From Nostoc sp. LEGE 12450 (GTDB lineage: Bacteria > Cyanobacteriota > Cyanobacteriia > Cyanobacteriales > Nostocaceae), in assembly GCF_015206895.1 (NCBI RefSeq), contig NZ_JADEXU010000082.1, positions 1 through 34,130 on the forward strand: 34,130 bases of DNA, read 5' to 3'. Position numbers and translations under genes: made by a program. Each line of letters begins with the position of its first letter. Position 1 is the stretch's first letter. Positions 7,301 through 16,154 of the stretch are shown piece by piece. The notes beneath the pieces are model-generated. The model ran no database searches, was not told the origin of the DNA, and was given only the letters and a program-made list of their open reading frames with translations.

Positions 7301-8392
7301 TCACATTCCCCGCAACACTTGCCGAATAATATCTGATGGCACTTCGTCGGTAACTGTAACTACACCAATTTGCGTTGGTAAAACAAACCGCACTTTTCCT
7401 GCTTTGACTTTTTTATCTAGTTGCAACGCCTCAATAATTCCTTCAATATCCAACCCAGATGGTAACTGAGTCGGTAAACCCGTTTTTTGGATTAAAGCAT
7501 TTTGACGTTCCGTGTCTTCCTTTTGCCACATTCCCAATTCCACAGCAATTTGGCCGGCTGCTACCATACCAATGGCTACAGCTTCACCGTGATTCACTAA
7601 ACGATAACCAGTCAAGCTTTCTACTGCATGACCGATGGTATGTCCATAGTTGAGAATCGCCCGTAATCCACCTTCTTTCTCATCTTTGGCAACAACGTCA
7701 GCTTTGGCTTGGCAAGAGCGCGTTAATATACTGTTGATTAGCTCAGGTTTTACATAGCGGAGTTGGTCAAGCCGTTTACTTGCTTCCAACTGAGCAAACA
7801 ATTCAGCATCCCAAATTACACCGTACTTAATAACTTCTGCCATTCCTGCCCGAAACTCGCGCATCGGAAGGGTTTTTAAAACATCTGGGTCAATCAAAAC
7901 CAAGCGCGGCTGATGGAATGCCCCAATCAAGTTTTTACCGTGGGGATGATTTACGCCAGTTTTGCCACCGATTGCCGAATCTACCATTGCCAAAAGAGTT
8001 GTAGGCACTTGGACAACATTAATACCGCGCAGCCAAGTTGCGGCGGCAAAGCCAGTCATATCGCCAATCACACCTCCGCCCAAAGCCACCATCGTCGCAG
8101 AACGTTCTAGGCGGTTTTCTAAGGCGACATCGTAGAGTTTTTGGATGGAATTGAGGTTTTTGTAGCGTTCACCAGGCGGTAGGGTGCAGCTAGCGACTTC
8201 AAATCCCGCAGATGTCAGGGATGTAATTGCTCTTTCCCCATAATGCTTAAAAATCGTTGGATTAGAAACTAGCAGTACTTTCTTGCCTAGTTTCAGATTA
8301 GCCATCTGTTGACCCAGTTGATCTAAACTCGAAGGTGCGATCGCAATCTCATAAGACTGCTCTGGTAAATTTACATTAATTAAAGAAGTCAT
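7301..8392 (-). CDS. aroB: 3-dehydroquinate synthase AroB
   Basis: Second step of the shikimate pathway: NAD- and metal-dependent cyclisation of DAHP to 3-dehydroquinate in the cytoplasm. Landmarks in order: nucleotide-binding LPPGERYKN, the glycine-rich ALGGGVIGDMTGFAA, the active-site SAIGGKTGVNHPHGKN, and the metal-binding NYGHTIGHAVE and NHGEAVAIGM. Length (363 aa) is normal. ATG start at 8392. Stands alone; no other aro genes are nearby. Confidence 0.96.
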   Translation of the reverse strand: MTSLINVNLPEQSYEIAIAPSSLDQLGQQMANLKLGKKVLLVSNPTIFKHYGERAITSLTSAGFEVASCTLPPGERYKNLNSIQKLYDVALENRLERSATMVALGGGVIGDMTGFAAATWLRGINVVQVPTTLLAMVDSAIGGKTGVNHPHGKNLIGAFHQPRLVLIDPDVLKTLPMREFRAGMAEVIKYGVIWDAELFAQLEASKRLDQLRYVKPELINSILTRSCQAKADVVAKDEKEGGLRAILNYGHTIGHAVESLTGYRLVNHGEAVAIGMVAAGQIAVELGMWQKEDTERQNALIQKTGLPTQLPSGLDIEGIIEALQLDKKVKAGKVRFVLPTQIGVVTVTDEVPSDIIRQVLRGM

Positions 8393-8480
8393 TGCTCAAC
8401 CCCAAACAAGCGCCCGTGGGCTGTATTCTATCGCAATCTGGGAGTGGGGGAGATGAGGCAGACAAGAATAACCATGCCCC

Positions 8481-8520
8481 AATGACAAATGACAAATGAC
8501 AAATGACTAATAACTAATGA
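8481..8520. repeat. STRR, aatgaca heptamers
   Basis: Direct heptamers aatgaca/aatgac repeated four times, decaying into ctaataactaatga. Lies between aroB and petL. Confidence 0.8.
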
Positions 8521-8556
8521 TTCAATATATTTAGGAAGTATTGTGGAGAAAAATAA

Positions 8557-8652
8557 ATGTTTGCAATTGCAGCTTACATCGGCTTTTTAGCTTTGTTCTT
8601 CGGTTTGTCTGTCGGTCTGTTGTTCGGTCTGCGGACTGCCAAGATAATTTAA
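8557..8652 (+). CDS. petL: Cytochrome b6-f complex subunit 6 (PetL)
   Basis: A 31-aa single-span protein (MFAIAAYIGFLALFFGLSVG, then LLFGLRTAKII). It keeps the PetL pattern of an N-terminal hydrophobic helix with FFG..VG and a basic ending close to IKSIKLI of known cyanobacterial PetL. PetL sits at the periphery of the b6f complex in the thylakoid membrane and stabilises the dimer. A GTGGAG SD-like site lies about 8 nt upstream. Recognised by resemblance to PetL rather than by length alone. Confidence 0.85.
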   Translation: MFAIAAYIGFLALFFGLSVGLLFGLRTAKII

Positions 8653-8654
8653 CT

Positions 8655-8748
8655 AAGACTTTTGTGGGGCGGGCAGCGTTCGACTGAGCGCTCACGCCGT
8701 ACCCCTCCGGGGAAGCAAGCTACGCGTAGCGTTCCGCAGGAAAGTCTT
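8655..8748. repeat. Dispersed GC-rich palindromic repeat after petL
   Basis: Bounded by AAGACT (8655-8660) and AGTCTT (8743-8748). Contains the 12-bp perfect palindrome GCTACGCGTAGC (8719-8730) and CCCCTCCGGGG (8702-8712). It has the style of Nostoc intergenic repeat elements, and the open frame crossing it is not a gene. Confidence 0.7.
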
Positions 8749-8803
8749 ACCTGCCCTCAGTTTATCCAGGGACGGGTGAGACACCCATCCCACAAGAAGA
8801 TAT

Positions 8804-9811
8804 TTATCCTACAACTGCTGGACTTGCTACCTTCTCTTGTCTTTGAGAAGGTGGACGCATCCCCAAACCAAGTAAATTGAGCATTTCTCGGTCAGTCTCG
8901 TAATCTGGACAGGGAGTTGTCACCGTCAACATTTTGTTGTCGTCGCTAGAAAAGATAGAATTGGCTCCTGCTATAAAGCAGAAAGCTTGTTCAACTTGAG
9001 AAAGTCTAGCCCTACCAGCACTAAGACGCACATCAGAAGCTGGCATTAAAATTCTGGCTGTGGCAATCATCCGCACAATATCCCAAATGGGAACATCAGG
9101 CTGATTTTCTAAGGGTGTGCCCGGCACTTGTGAAAGAATATTAATTGGTACTGACTCTGGATGCGGATGTAAATTTGCCAGAGTTTGCAACATCCCAACC
9201 CGGTCATCGACAGTTTCGCCTAAACCCAGGATACCGCCGGAACATACAGTAACATTTGTCTGACGGACATTCTCAATTGTATTCAAGCGATCGCTATAAG
9301 TTCTTGTGGTAATAATTGTGCTGTAATATTCCTGCGAGGTATCTAAGTTATGGTTGTAGGCGTAAAGTCCCGCTTCTTCTAATTTCCTAGCCTGATTCGC
9401 CGTCAACATACCCAGAGTGCAGCACACTTCTAAACCCATTGCGGTTACATCCTTGACCATCTCCAGGACTTCCTCAAATTGTGAGTTATCCCGGACTTCG
9501 CGCCAAGCAGCACCCATGCAAATGCGACTCACACCAGTTTCTTTAGCTTTCTGGGCGATGTTAACAACGGTTTCTTTTTCCAGGAGTGCTTGCGCCTTTA
9601 CCTCTGTTTTATAACGCGAAGATTGGGCACAGTAGCTACAATCTTCTGGACAACCTCCCGTTTTTATGGATATAAGCTTACAAACTTGTATTTTTGTTGG
9701 GTCATGATATTGGCGATGCACGCTAGCAGCTTGATAAATAAGCTCTAGCAATGGCATATTGTATATCGCCCGAATCTCTAATTCCTGCCAATCGTAGCGT
9801 ATTCCCACCAC
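8804..9811 (-). CDS. bioB: Biotin synthase BioB
   Basis: Radical-SAM enzyme that inserts sulfur into dethiobiotin, the last step of biotin synthesis. The [4Fe-4S] motif CPEDCSYC is present, as are the family blocks GGILGLGET, NILSQVPGTPL and ARILMP. With the start chosen here the protein has 335 aa, normal for the family. The frame stays open 36 codons further up, but the GTG at 9811 has an AAGGA SD 7 nt upstream, and the family N-terminus (VVGIRYDWQELEIRAIYN) begins there. No other bio genes are adjacent, as is common in cyanobacteria. Confidence 0.95.
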   Translation of the reverse strand: MVGIRYDWQELEIRAIYNMPLLELIYQAASVHRQYHDPTKIQVCKLISIKTGGCPEDCSYCAQSSRYKTEVKAQALLEKETVVNIAQKAKETGVSRICMGAAWREVRDNSQFEEVLEMVKDVTAMGLEVCCTLGMLTANQARKLEEAGLYAYNHNLDTSQEYYSTIITTRTYSDRLNTIENVRQTNVTVCSGGILGLGETVDDRVGMLQTLANLHPHPESVPINILSQVPGTPLENQPDVPIWDIVRMIATARILMPASDVRLSAGRARLSQVEQAFCFIAGANSIFSSDDNKMLTVTTPCPDYETDREMLNLLGLGMRPPSQRQEKVASPAVVG

Positions 9812-10136
9812 ATCACTATCCTTCTTGTAGACTGGGTTGAATCTTGAGCTGTCTTTTGGTTGAATTTCCTGCGGTACAGCGTTTGGGCAAAGCGATTTTA
9901 TCGGAGTTATGCCCCGCACTGTGCTTTATCACCCATTGGCTCTCAATCCTTGCGCTCTAGATATTAGACATCAGCTTATCAAGATTTTGGTGGAATGGCA
10001 GATTACCAGCAAAAATACTCACTCTGTCTGTTTTACAGGGCATTGGGCAAAACAGTTCTAACTGCTGCTGCTAAACCGTAGGTATGAGAGAATTTATAAA
10101 ATTTAGAGAATGTGCTGGGAAGAGATCCCGTCGATT
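9812..10136. other. Divergent intergenic region bioB / GNAT
   Basis: About 325 bp that must hold the promoters of both divergent genes. No clear RNA, repeat or operator palindrome was seen. A TATAAAAT stretch near 10095 could be the -10 of the acetyltransferase gene. Confidence 0.4.
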
Positions 10137-10712
10137 ATGATATCAGAACTGCCACTAATTACTAGCGATCGCCTATTATTACGAGCGGCGATTCATGAAG
10201 ATATACCCCAAATTCTTAAATACTTCATTTATAACAAAACTTATCTCACCCCATTCTACCCTTTATGGGCTGATGGTTTTTTCACTGAAGAATATTGGCA
10301 ATATCAGATAGAGAATAGTTTTCTCGAATTTATTAATGGGCAATCATTAAAGCTATTTATTTTTACAAAAAAAAATCCTACTGTAGTTATTGGAACCGTA
10401 AATTTTAGCAATTTTGTAAGAGGAGCCGCTCATTTTTGCTACGTGGGATATAGCCTTGCTGAAAGTAAACAAGGTAAAGGATATATGACAGAAGGGCTAA
10501 AAGCCGCAAATCAATATCTCTTTCAAGAGTTAAATTTTCACCGAGTTATGGCTAATTATATGCCTCATAATCGGCGCAGTGGCAATGTCTTGAAAAGACT
10601 CGGATTTGTCATTGAAGGATATGCTAGAGACTATTTGTTAATTAATGGACAATGGGAAGATCATATTATGACAAGTCTTACAAATACTAATTGGCAAGCA
10701 CCAAAATTTTAA
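10137..10712 (+). CDS. GNAT acetyltransferase, RimJ/RimL type
   Basis: Transfers acetyl from acetyl-CoA to an amine, often a protein N-terminus in this subfamily. The start of the fold is LITSDRLLLRAA. The acetyl-CoA loop is in GYSLAESKQGKGYMTEGL, followed by ANYMPHNRRSGNVLKRLGF, the conserved N..S..V..KLGF block. The length (191 aa from the chosen ATG) is normal. An in-frame ATG at 10110 would add nine residues; neither start has a well-spaced SD, and 10137 was chosen because it gives the usual short lead before the RLLLR strand. Confidence 0.85.
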   Translation: MISELPLITSDRLLLRAAIHEDIPQILKYFIYNKTYLTPFYPLWADGFFTEEYWQYQIENSFLEFINGQSLKLFIFTKKNPTVVIGTVNFSNFVRGAAHFCYVGYSLAESKQGKGYMTEGLKAANQYLFQELNFHRVMANYMPHNRRSGNVLKRLGFVIEGYARDYLLINGQWEDHIMTSLTNTNWQAPKF

Positions 10713-10733
10713 ACAGCTATTTTCTAGTAGTGT

Positions 10734-10770
10734 AGAGATACCGAGCTTATTAAATAATTCCTGTATCTCT
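10734..10770 (+). terminator. Possible terminator after the acetyltransferase
   Basis: AGAGATAC (10734-10741) and GTATCTCT (10763-10770) form an 8-bp stem over a 21-nt AT-rich loop, followed by ttattatattta. The loop is long, so confidence is modest. Confidence 0.4.
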
Positions 10771-10956
10771 TTATTATATTTATACACAGCTAATTAACAA
10801 CATTGAGACATTAGCTTGCAATATCTATAAATTCATAGTAAATCCATAATAAATACACAACAACTCCACAAGAAAATGCAAGAGTAATATTTGTTCACCA
10901 TCTGGCTAATGAGCCAATGGACGAATTTCTTTTAGATGATTGAGGAGTTTTTCAAA

Positions 10957-11412
10957 ATGTCTATTAATTCTATAAAGCGTTTATCTGTATTTTCTACTAT
11001 CTTCGCTTTTACTACCATATTGCACGGAGTTGTTTTGGCAACACCAGCTCCAACTTCCCACACTACAAAAGGTTTAACAACTCAGAATAGTCCTACAGCA
11101 CACCAAAAACTTAATATTACAAAGCAACAGCGCTTACAAATTCAGCTTGCTCGCCAGCAAAGAGATAAGAATATTGAAGCTCTATTAAACCCATCTCAAG
11201 CCACTAAATTTAAGGCAGCGCTGCAATCCCGTCAGAGAATCAGAATAGTCTTAAAATCTTTAGATCTAAATCAAGATCAACAAAAACAGGTTCAATCAAT
11301 TTTGCAAACTTATAACCAGCAAATAAAACAAATTCTATCTCCACAGGCATCACAACCAATATCAAACCCAGTAGGAACTACTCAACCAGCATTACAACCA
11401 ATTAAAAAGTAA
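10957..11412 (+). CDS. Spy/CpxP-like periplasmic protein
   Basis: A 151-aa exported protein with a signal peptide (hydrophobic stretch SVFSTIFAFTTILHGVVLA, cleavage near ATPAP). The mature part has two LTxxQ-like helices: LNITKQQRLQIQ and LDLNQDQQKQVQSILQTY. This resembles Spy/CpxP-type periplasmic stress chaperones. An earlier in-frame ATG at 10936 exists, but the GAGGAG SD (10942-10947) is correctly placed 9 nt before the ATG at 10957, so the shorter start is preferred. Role inferred only from family resemblance. Confidence 0.75.
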   Translation: MSINSIKRLSVFSTIFAFTTILHGVVLATPAPTSHTTKGLTTQNSPTAHQKLNITKQQRLQIQLARQQRDKNIEALLNPSQATKFKAALQSRQRIRIVLKSLDLNQDQQKQVQSILQTYNQQIKQILSPQASQPISNPVGTTQPALQPIKK

Positions 11413-11436
11413 AAAATCAGTTTGATTTAATTAAGC

Positions 11437-12096
11437 TTAAGTTTCCGAAGACTGGCGGATTTGATGCAAACTTCGGTTAAGCCAGTCTTCATACCAATCA
11501 TAAAAACTTAAAGGCTGTCCCTGGTCGCTATTTGGATGAGAATCATCAGGGTCGGTATCATGGAAAAAACTACAAAAATCCAAAGAAGCAGGATATATTC
11601 CATTATCATTAGTACGGTCATCTATCCAGATTTTTCCTGACTGCTCCCCGGTAATGACTAATATCGCATCAATTCCACAACCATAAGTTGTAATGGTGAG
11701 AGTACCCTGGATAAACTTATTGTCAAAGTAAGCCTCATTTCTATTGTTGACAATTAAATCTAAATCATTCCATGCTTCCGTTAAAGGAAATGGTTTAGAG
11801 AGAATTTCGTACTTCTCTTGGTATAGTTTTTCTGCGATGACATCTTCATCTTCAATTCCTGATAGTCCAAATAAGCCGTATCCTGGCCCCGCACCACCAT
11901 TGCCAATTTCTAACAGAAAGTTTTTATATTCACTTGGTAAACTAATATTGTATCTAGATTCAAAAACTTGAATATCTTTGTTAGTCAAGCAAGGTTTGAA
12001 TTGATATTGGTGTGATTCTGAGCCAAAAACCTCAAATGTAGCGTCTAAAATAGCTAATTGAGTTAATTTTTTCTTTAATTGCAAAACTTTACTCAT
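11437..12096 (-). CDS. SMI1/KNR4 (SUKH) domain protein
   Basis: A 219-aa protein whose residues 35-75 show the SUKH pattern: DIQVFESRYNISLPSEYKNF, then GNGGAGPGYGLFGL. Later blocks (TYGCGIDAILVITGEQSGKIW, here read as TYGCG plus VITGE..G.IW) are also typical. In bacteria SUKH proteins are mostly immunity proteins for secreted nuclease or deaminase toxins. No toxin gene is adjacent, so this is an orphan immunity-type gene, perhaps protecting against toxins of relatives. Convergent with the Spy-like gene, leaving only 24 bp. Confidence 0.85.
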   Translation of the reverse strand: MSKVLQLKKKLTQLAILDATFEVFGSESHQYQFKPCLTNKDIQVFESRYNISLPSEYKNFLLEIGNGGAGPGYGLFGLSGIEDEDVIAEKLYQEKYEILSKPFPLTEAWNDLDLIVNNRNEAYFDNKFIQGTLTITTYGCGIDAILVITGEQSGKIWIDDRTNDNGIYPASLDFCSFFHDTDPDDSHPNSDQGQPLSFYDWYEDWLNRSLHQIRQSSET

Positions 12097-12217
12097 TATG
12101 CGCTCTAGATTTTGATGGTGGCGCTGCCATATTTTAGATATGGTCGCTTTTTGTGTCTATGCTGATGTTGAAGCCAGAGGTAGTATTAAGGGAAGAATGA
12201 ATTAAGCTTTGCTCGTA

Positions 12218-13675
12218 ATGACTCTGGCTGAAACTCCAAACTACAAAAATTCTAGCAATCCTCTTCTCTCCCTCAACTACGAAAGCGCCTTAGAATCTCT
12301 AGGTGATGACTACTATGATGAGGTGGCAGCTGCTGAATTTCCCCAACACCTCTTGCGTTGGCGTAACGATGCACTACTACCTCGTTTGGGTTTAGACCCT
12401 CAAGTAGTCAAAGACGAAGATTTCATCACAGCTTTTGGCCAGTTTCAGGGGCGCAAACCCTTGTTAGCACTACGTTACCACGGCTATCAATTTGGTGAAT
12501 ATAACGGACAGTTGGGTGATGGTAGAGGCTTTCTCTATGGACAAGTCCGCGCCACTGATGGTGAATTATACGATTTTGGTACAAAAGGCTCTGGGAGAAC
12601 GCCCTACTCCCGTGGAGGCGATGGTATGCTCACGCTCAAAGGTGGGGTGCGGGAAGTTCTGGCTGCGGAAGCACTGCACCACTTGGGTGTACGTACCTCG
12701 CGCTGTTTGACCATGATTGAAACGGGTTTACCCCTCTGGCGGGGCGATGAGCCTTCACCTACCCGTTCATCTGTGATGATTAGAATGAGCAGTTCTCATA
12801 TTCGGTTTGGCACTTTTGAGCGACTGCACTATTTTCAGCGTCCAGATTTAACTAAGAAGCTGTTAGACCACGTAATTGAGCAGTATTATCGACACTTAAG
12901 TAGTGAACAAGATAAATATGTCTTGTTTTACGCCGAATTAGTTAAACGAGTTGCAGAACTAGTAGCGCAGTGGATGGCGGCTGGCTTTTGTCATGCAGTC
13001 CTGAATACTGACAATATGTCGATTACTGGAGAGAGTTTTGACTATGGCCCTTACGCGTTTATCCCAACTTATAACCCATCCTTTATAGCTGCATATTTTG
13101 ATTATTATGGACGCTATTGTTACGGTAATCAACCAAGTATTTGTAAGTTGAATTTACAAATGCTCCAAGAACCTTTAAAGGCGATTCTCGATAAAGACGA
13201 AATGGAAGTGGCATTAGAAAGGTTTGATGAGTATTATCAAGCTGAATACAGTTCTTTGATGTTGAAAAGGTTAGGTTTTGTGGAATTGTCACACCCACAA
13301 GCTGCGGAACTGTTGAATCTAACGGTTGAATTCTTGAAAGATAGCCAAGTTGGTTATCACCAGTTTTTTTATGAGATGGCTCAAACTTTTTCATTAAAAT
13401 GGCGAGATGAGCCAGGTTTTGTGATGAATAATTCAGATATTGTGCCAGTACCGGGTGCGTCAGGAATTTTTGATGATTGGTGCATACTATACCATAAAAT
13501 CTTGAATGATTTTGATAGCGACCGCATCGATGTAATTGCCCAAACACTAGCTGTTCATAATCCTAAAACGGCACTATTAAGACCTGTGATTGAGTCTACT
13601 TGGGAAGCAATTGCTCAAGAAGATAATTGGCAACCTTTTTATGAGTTAATCCAGGCAATTAAGTCTAGAAAATAG
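12218..13675 (+). CDS. selO: Protein adenylyltransferase SelO (YdiU family)
   Basis: Pseudokinase-fold enzyme that transfers AMP from ATP to Ser, Thr or Tyr of target proteins; linked to redox stress. Family blocks: QFGEYNGQLGDGRGFLYGQ (about 92-110), FGTKGSGRTPYSRGGDG with the glycine-rich ATP site, KGGVREVLAAEALHHLG, and HAVLNTDNMSITGESFDYGP holding the Asn/Asp metal ligands. 485 aa from ATG 12218; an upstream TTG at 12209 would add three residues. Length is normal. The same strand continues into the TIR-SLOG gene after about 400 bp, but the gap and repeat between them argue against an operon. Confidence 0.92.
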   Translation: MTLAETPNYKNSSNPLLSLNYESALESLGDDYYDEVAAAEFPQHLLRWRNDALLPRLGLDPQVVKDEDFITAFGQFQGRKPLLALRYHGYQFGEYNGQLGDGRGFLYGQVRATDGELYDFGTKGSGRTPYSRGGDGMLTLKGGVREVLAAEALHHLGVRTSRCLTMIETGLPLWRGDEPSPTRSSVMIRMSSSHIRFGTFERLHYFQRPDLTKKLLDHVIEQYYRHLSSEQDKYVLFYAELVKRVAELVAQWMAAGFCHAVLNTDNMSITGESFDYGPYAFIPTYNPSFIAAYFDYYGRYCYGNQPSICKLNLQMLQEPLKAILDKDEMEVALERFDEYYQAEYSSLMLKRLGFVELSHPQAAELLNLTVEFLKDSQVGYHQFFYEMAQTFSLKWRDEPGFVMNNSDIVPVPGASGIFDDWCILYHKILNDFDSDRIDVIAQTLAVHNPKTALLRPVIESTWEAIAQEDNWQPFYELIQAIKSRK

Positions 13676-14081
13676 TAAAATCACACCTATTTTCTTTTTC
13701 ATGTAAACAGACTTATTGAGATTATATTTGGTGTAATTTACACGACGAATAATCTAATAAGAGACGTTGCATTGCAACGTCTCTACAAAAATTTTTAACT
13801 AAATTGTATAGACATAGCAATCCGAATTGAATTGCGAGAAAATACGTAGGTCGGTTATCAAATATAAAAGTAAAATTTTATTCAGCCTTGGTAATTAGAA
13901 ATCACGGCTACACAGACTAAACTCCAAAGTTCTGATACTCTAAAACCTACCTCAGAATTATTTTTGCCTGCGTGGGTTATTTTTTCAATCCACGTAGATG
14001 GACGATAGTTTATGTAGCAACGAATTTTTTTCACCTATTGGTTCCAAATTTCTCTATCGCATCTTAGAAAACCTTAAAAAA
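13676..14081. other. Intergenic region between selO and the TIR-SLOG gene
   Basis: About 400 bp, AT-rich. Contains the palindrome at 13760 (listed separately). The first part of an open frame (from ATG 13998) reaches into this stretch, but those 28 residues do not look like part of the TIR fold. Confidence 0.45.
13760..13784. repeat. 25-nt near-perfect palindrome
   Basis: AGAGACGTTGCA-T-TGCAACGTCTCT, a 12-bp stem with one central base, followed by acaaaaattttt. Same repeat style as 2773 and 28386. May also serve as a transcription stop after selO. Confidence 0.8.
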
Positions 14082-15275
14082 ATGAATCAGATATACATAT
14101 CTTATGCATGGAAAGATAACAAGACTGAATTAGGTAGTCAACGCGAAGAATTAGTCGATAAAATTTGCACCGCACTTATTTCTGAACGTTACAACTTAAT
14201 TCGCGATCGCAACTATTTAACGCTAGGTAAGAGTATACACAACTTCATGCAGGAAATCGGGCGCGGAAACTATGTAATTGTCGTTGTCAGCGACAAATAT
14301 TTGCGATCGGAATATTGTATGTTTGAAGCTGTTAAAATCATGAAATCCAAGGATTATGAACAAAAAGTTTTTCCAGTTGTTCTACAGGATGCTAATGTAT
14401 ATACCAAAGAAGGTAAGAGCGAGTATATAAATTACTGGAAGCAACAGAAAGAAAAATTAAAACAACTCATAGGTTCAGAAGTATCTTCTAATGAAGATTC
14501 AGCAATGTATGATGTTGCTGAAAAAATTAGAGAAATTTCCCATAAAATTGATGAGTTCATGTTTTTTATCTCGGATAAATTAAGCATTGATCCATCTCAG
14601 AACTTTAATGAATTTATCAATCAGCTTACTGATGCTATTAAAAATGATGCTGTTAAACTCAGAAGCAAAAAGAATATTTTAATTGCAGGAACAGGAGACT
14701 TTAATATTCCTAATGAAATTAATTGGTGTGCTCAAAAGCTTGGTGAAAAAATAGCAGAATATAACTATAACCTGATAACAGGTGGATGGCAGGGAGTAGA
14801 TTATATCGTAGCTGATAAGTTTTCCGAAAAAATCATACAGCAAAATATCCGCCTAACCGATAAGTTAACACATGTTGTTCCACGAGGAAAACAAGCTGTA
14901 TTTAAAGGTGGAAAAGTCGAATACACCGAGTCAGGTATTAATGAATGGCTCGATTGTTTGCGGCATTCTGATTTGGTTATTCTTGTAGGAGGCGTTGGCG
15001 GAACTTATGAGACTTATCTGTATGCTAAACAAGAAAAAATTCCAGTGATTCCTATCGTATGTACTAATGGGGATGCCAAAAAAGTGTTCGACGAAATGCT
15101 AGCAAATTGGGATAGTAAATTAATGGGAAATATCTCACCGGAAAAATTTAAGTCATTGAATCAATATATCAATGACGAATCAACAGCAGAAGATGTAGTC
15201 AATGATGTTATGGATATTGTTAACGAAATTATTTTTGCAAAAACCATGCTAAATACCCAGGGTCAGCTCATCTAA
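14082..15275 (+). CDS. TIR-SLOG fusion protein, probable NAD-cleaving defence effector
   Basis: A 397-aa two-domain protein. Residues 1-130 form a bacterial TIR domain: QIYISYAWKD at strand A, the RDRNYLTLGKSI loop, YVIVVVSDKYLRSEYC, and Glu82 in CMFEAVKI at the position of the catalytic Glu of NAD-hydrolysing TIRs. Residues 131-195 are a helical linker. Residues 197-345 form a SLOG (LOG-like Rossmann) domain with NILIAGTG, LITGGWQGVD and VGGVGGTYET. SLOG domains bind nucleotide-derived ligands, such as the ADP-ribose signals sensed by ThsA of Thoeris. Inference: ligand binding by SLOG controls NAD cleavage by TIR. Start ambiguous: an in-frame ATG at 13998 adds 28 residues; neither has a good SD. 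Confidence 0.85.
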   Translation: MNQIYISYAWKDNKTELGSQREELVDKICTALISERYNLIRDRNYLTLGKSIHNFMQEIGRGNYVIVVVSDKYLRSEYCMFEAVKIMKSKDYEQKVFPVVLQDANVYTKEGKSEYINYWKQQKEKLKQLIGSEVSSNEDSAMYDVAEKIREISHKIDEFMFFISDKLSIDPSQNFNEFINQLTDAIKNDAVKLRSKKNILIAGTGDFNIPNEINWCAQKLGEKIAEYNYNLITGGWQGVDYIVADKFSEKIIQQNIRLTDKLTHVVPRGKQAVFKGGKVEYTESGINEWLDCLRHSDLVILVGGVGGTYETYLYAKQEKIPVIPIVCTNGDAKKVFDEMLANWDSKLMGNISPEKFKSLNQYINDESTAEDVVNDVMDIVNEIIFAKTMLNTQGQLI

Positions 15276-15320
15276 TTTGGTATAAGGGATCTGCGGGTTA
15301 ATAGTATCCCAACCAGACGG

Positions 15321-15420
15321 GTTTCGACACTTCGACTGCGCTCAGTGCATCGCTGTGCTCAACCCTCAGCCATCGAGAGTTGAGCGACTCGTGCCGAGCG
15401 GAGCCGAGGTAAGTCGAAAC
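15321..15420. repeat. 100-bp inverted-repeat element
   Basis: Ends are GTTTCGAC (15321-15328) and GTCGAAAC (15413-15420). The interior is GC-rich with cttcgactgcgctcagt and gagcggagccgag. A related ttcggcttcgctcagt block lies inside smc. MITE-like, without any coding capacity. Confidence 0.7.
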
Positions 15421-15515
15421 TCGGTTTACTGGTACTTTATTTTTACGCAAGTCCCTAAAGTTAACTTGAAAAATCAAAGAAGATAGGGAGGCATCATAAC
15501 AAAACTTTTTGCCAA

Positions 15516-16154
15516 TTATGTTCCCGGACGAGAGCGAATATGATCGGGTATATGATGGCGATCGCCTAATATTTCTAACAAAGGGCCATGAACGTCAAAT
15601 TTAACCATACTTACCGACGCGACCAAAATATTCACCCGATAGCGATAGCGTCCCAAATCAATTCCCAGTAAACTGCAAAGCATAATCCGAATCGTGGCTT
15701 TATGGGAAACTACTAAAACATTACCTTGGTGATGTTTTTCTTGAATTTCAGCAATTACAGGCATAGAACGGTTAGCAATATCTACCGCAGTTTCTCCACC
15801 TAGTGGTGCATTCCAAGCAGGTTCTGTCAACCATTTTACATAGTTTTCTGCGTAATTCTCTTGGGCAAACGATTTACTCTTAGTTTCCCATTCGCCGTAA
15901 CTACCTTCTCTAAGTCCGTCACGCAACTGCATATCCATACCGATAGCATCACAAAATGGCTTGGCAGTTGCAATTGTGCGCTTCATCGGGCTAACATAAA
16001 CAGCTTCCCACTTCAATTGTTGATAAGCATCGGCAAAGCCGGATGCCATCTGCATCCCCTCTGTTGTCAACTCTGCATCAGTTTCACCGCAGAAATTACC
16101 ACTTTGACTAAAAGTAGTTTCTCCATGTCGCAGTAAATATAAATTGAGTGTCAT
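15516..16154 (-). CDS. Histidine phosphatase superfamily protein
   Basis: A 212-aa phosphoglycerate-mutase-like phosphatase. The catalytic phospho-His is in the LRHGE motif (residues 7-11), followed by NFCGETDAELTTEG. The second active-site His is in LVVSHKATIRIML. Such enzymes act on small phosphoesters (cobalamin precursors, sugar phosphates, phosphoserine). The exact substrate cannot be set from sequence; a classical glycolytic mutase is unlikely because of the short length. ATG start. Confidence 0.88.
   Translation of the reverse strand: MTLNLYLLRHGETTFSQSGNFCGETDAELTTEGMQMASGFADAYQQLKWEAVYVSPMKRTIATAKPFCDAIGMDMQLRDGLREGSYGEWETKSKSFAQENYAENYVKWLTEPAWNAPLGGETAVDIANRSMPVIAEIQEKHHQGNVLVVSHKATIRIMLCSLLGIDLGRYRYRVNILVASVSMVKFDVHGPLLEILGDRHHIPDHIRSRPGT

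Noticed and set aside
8662..8880. 72-aa frame after petL
   Set aside because: Runs through a dispersed repeat and into the antisense of bioB; no SD or family features.
9812..9919. bioB extended to the ATG-like position at 9919
   Set aside because: The added 36 residues do not look like biotin synthase; a good SD and the family N-terminus support GTG at 9811.
13083..13547. 154-aa minus-strand frame inside selO
   Set aside because: Antisense shadow of the conserved SelO sequence.
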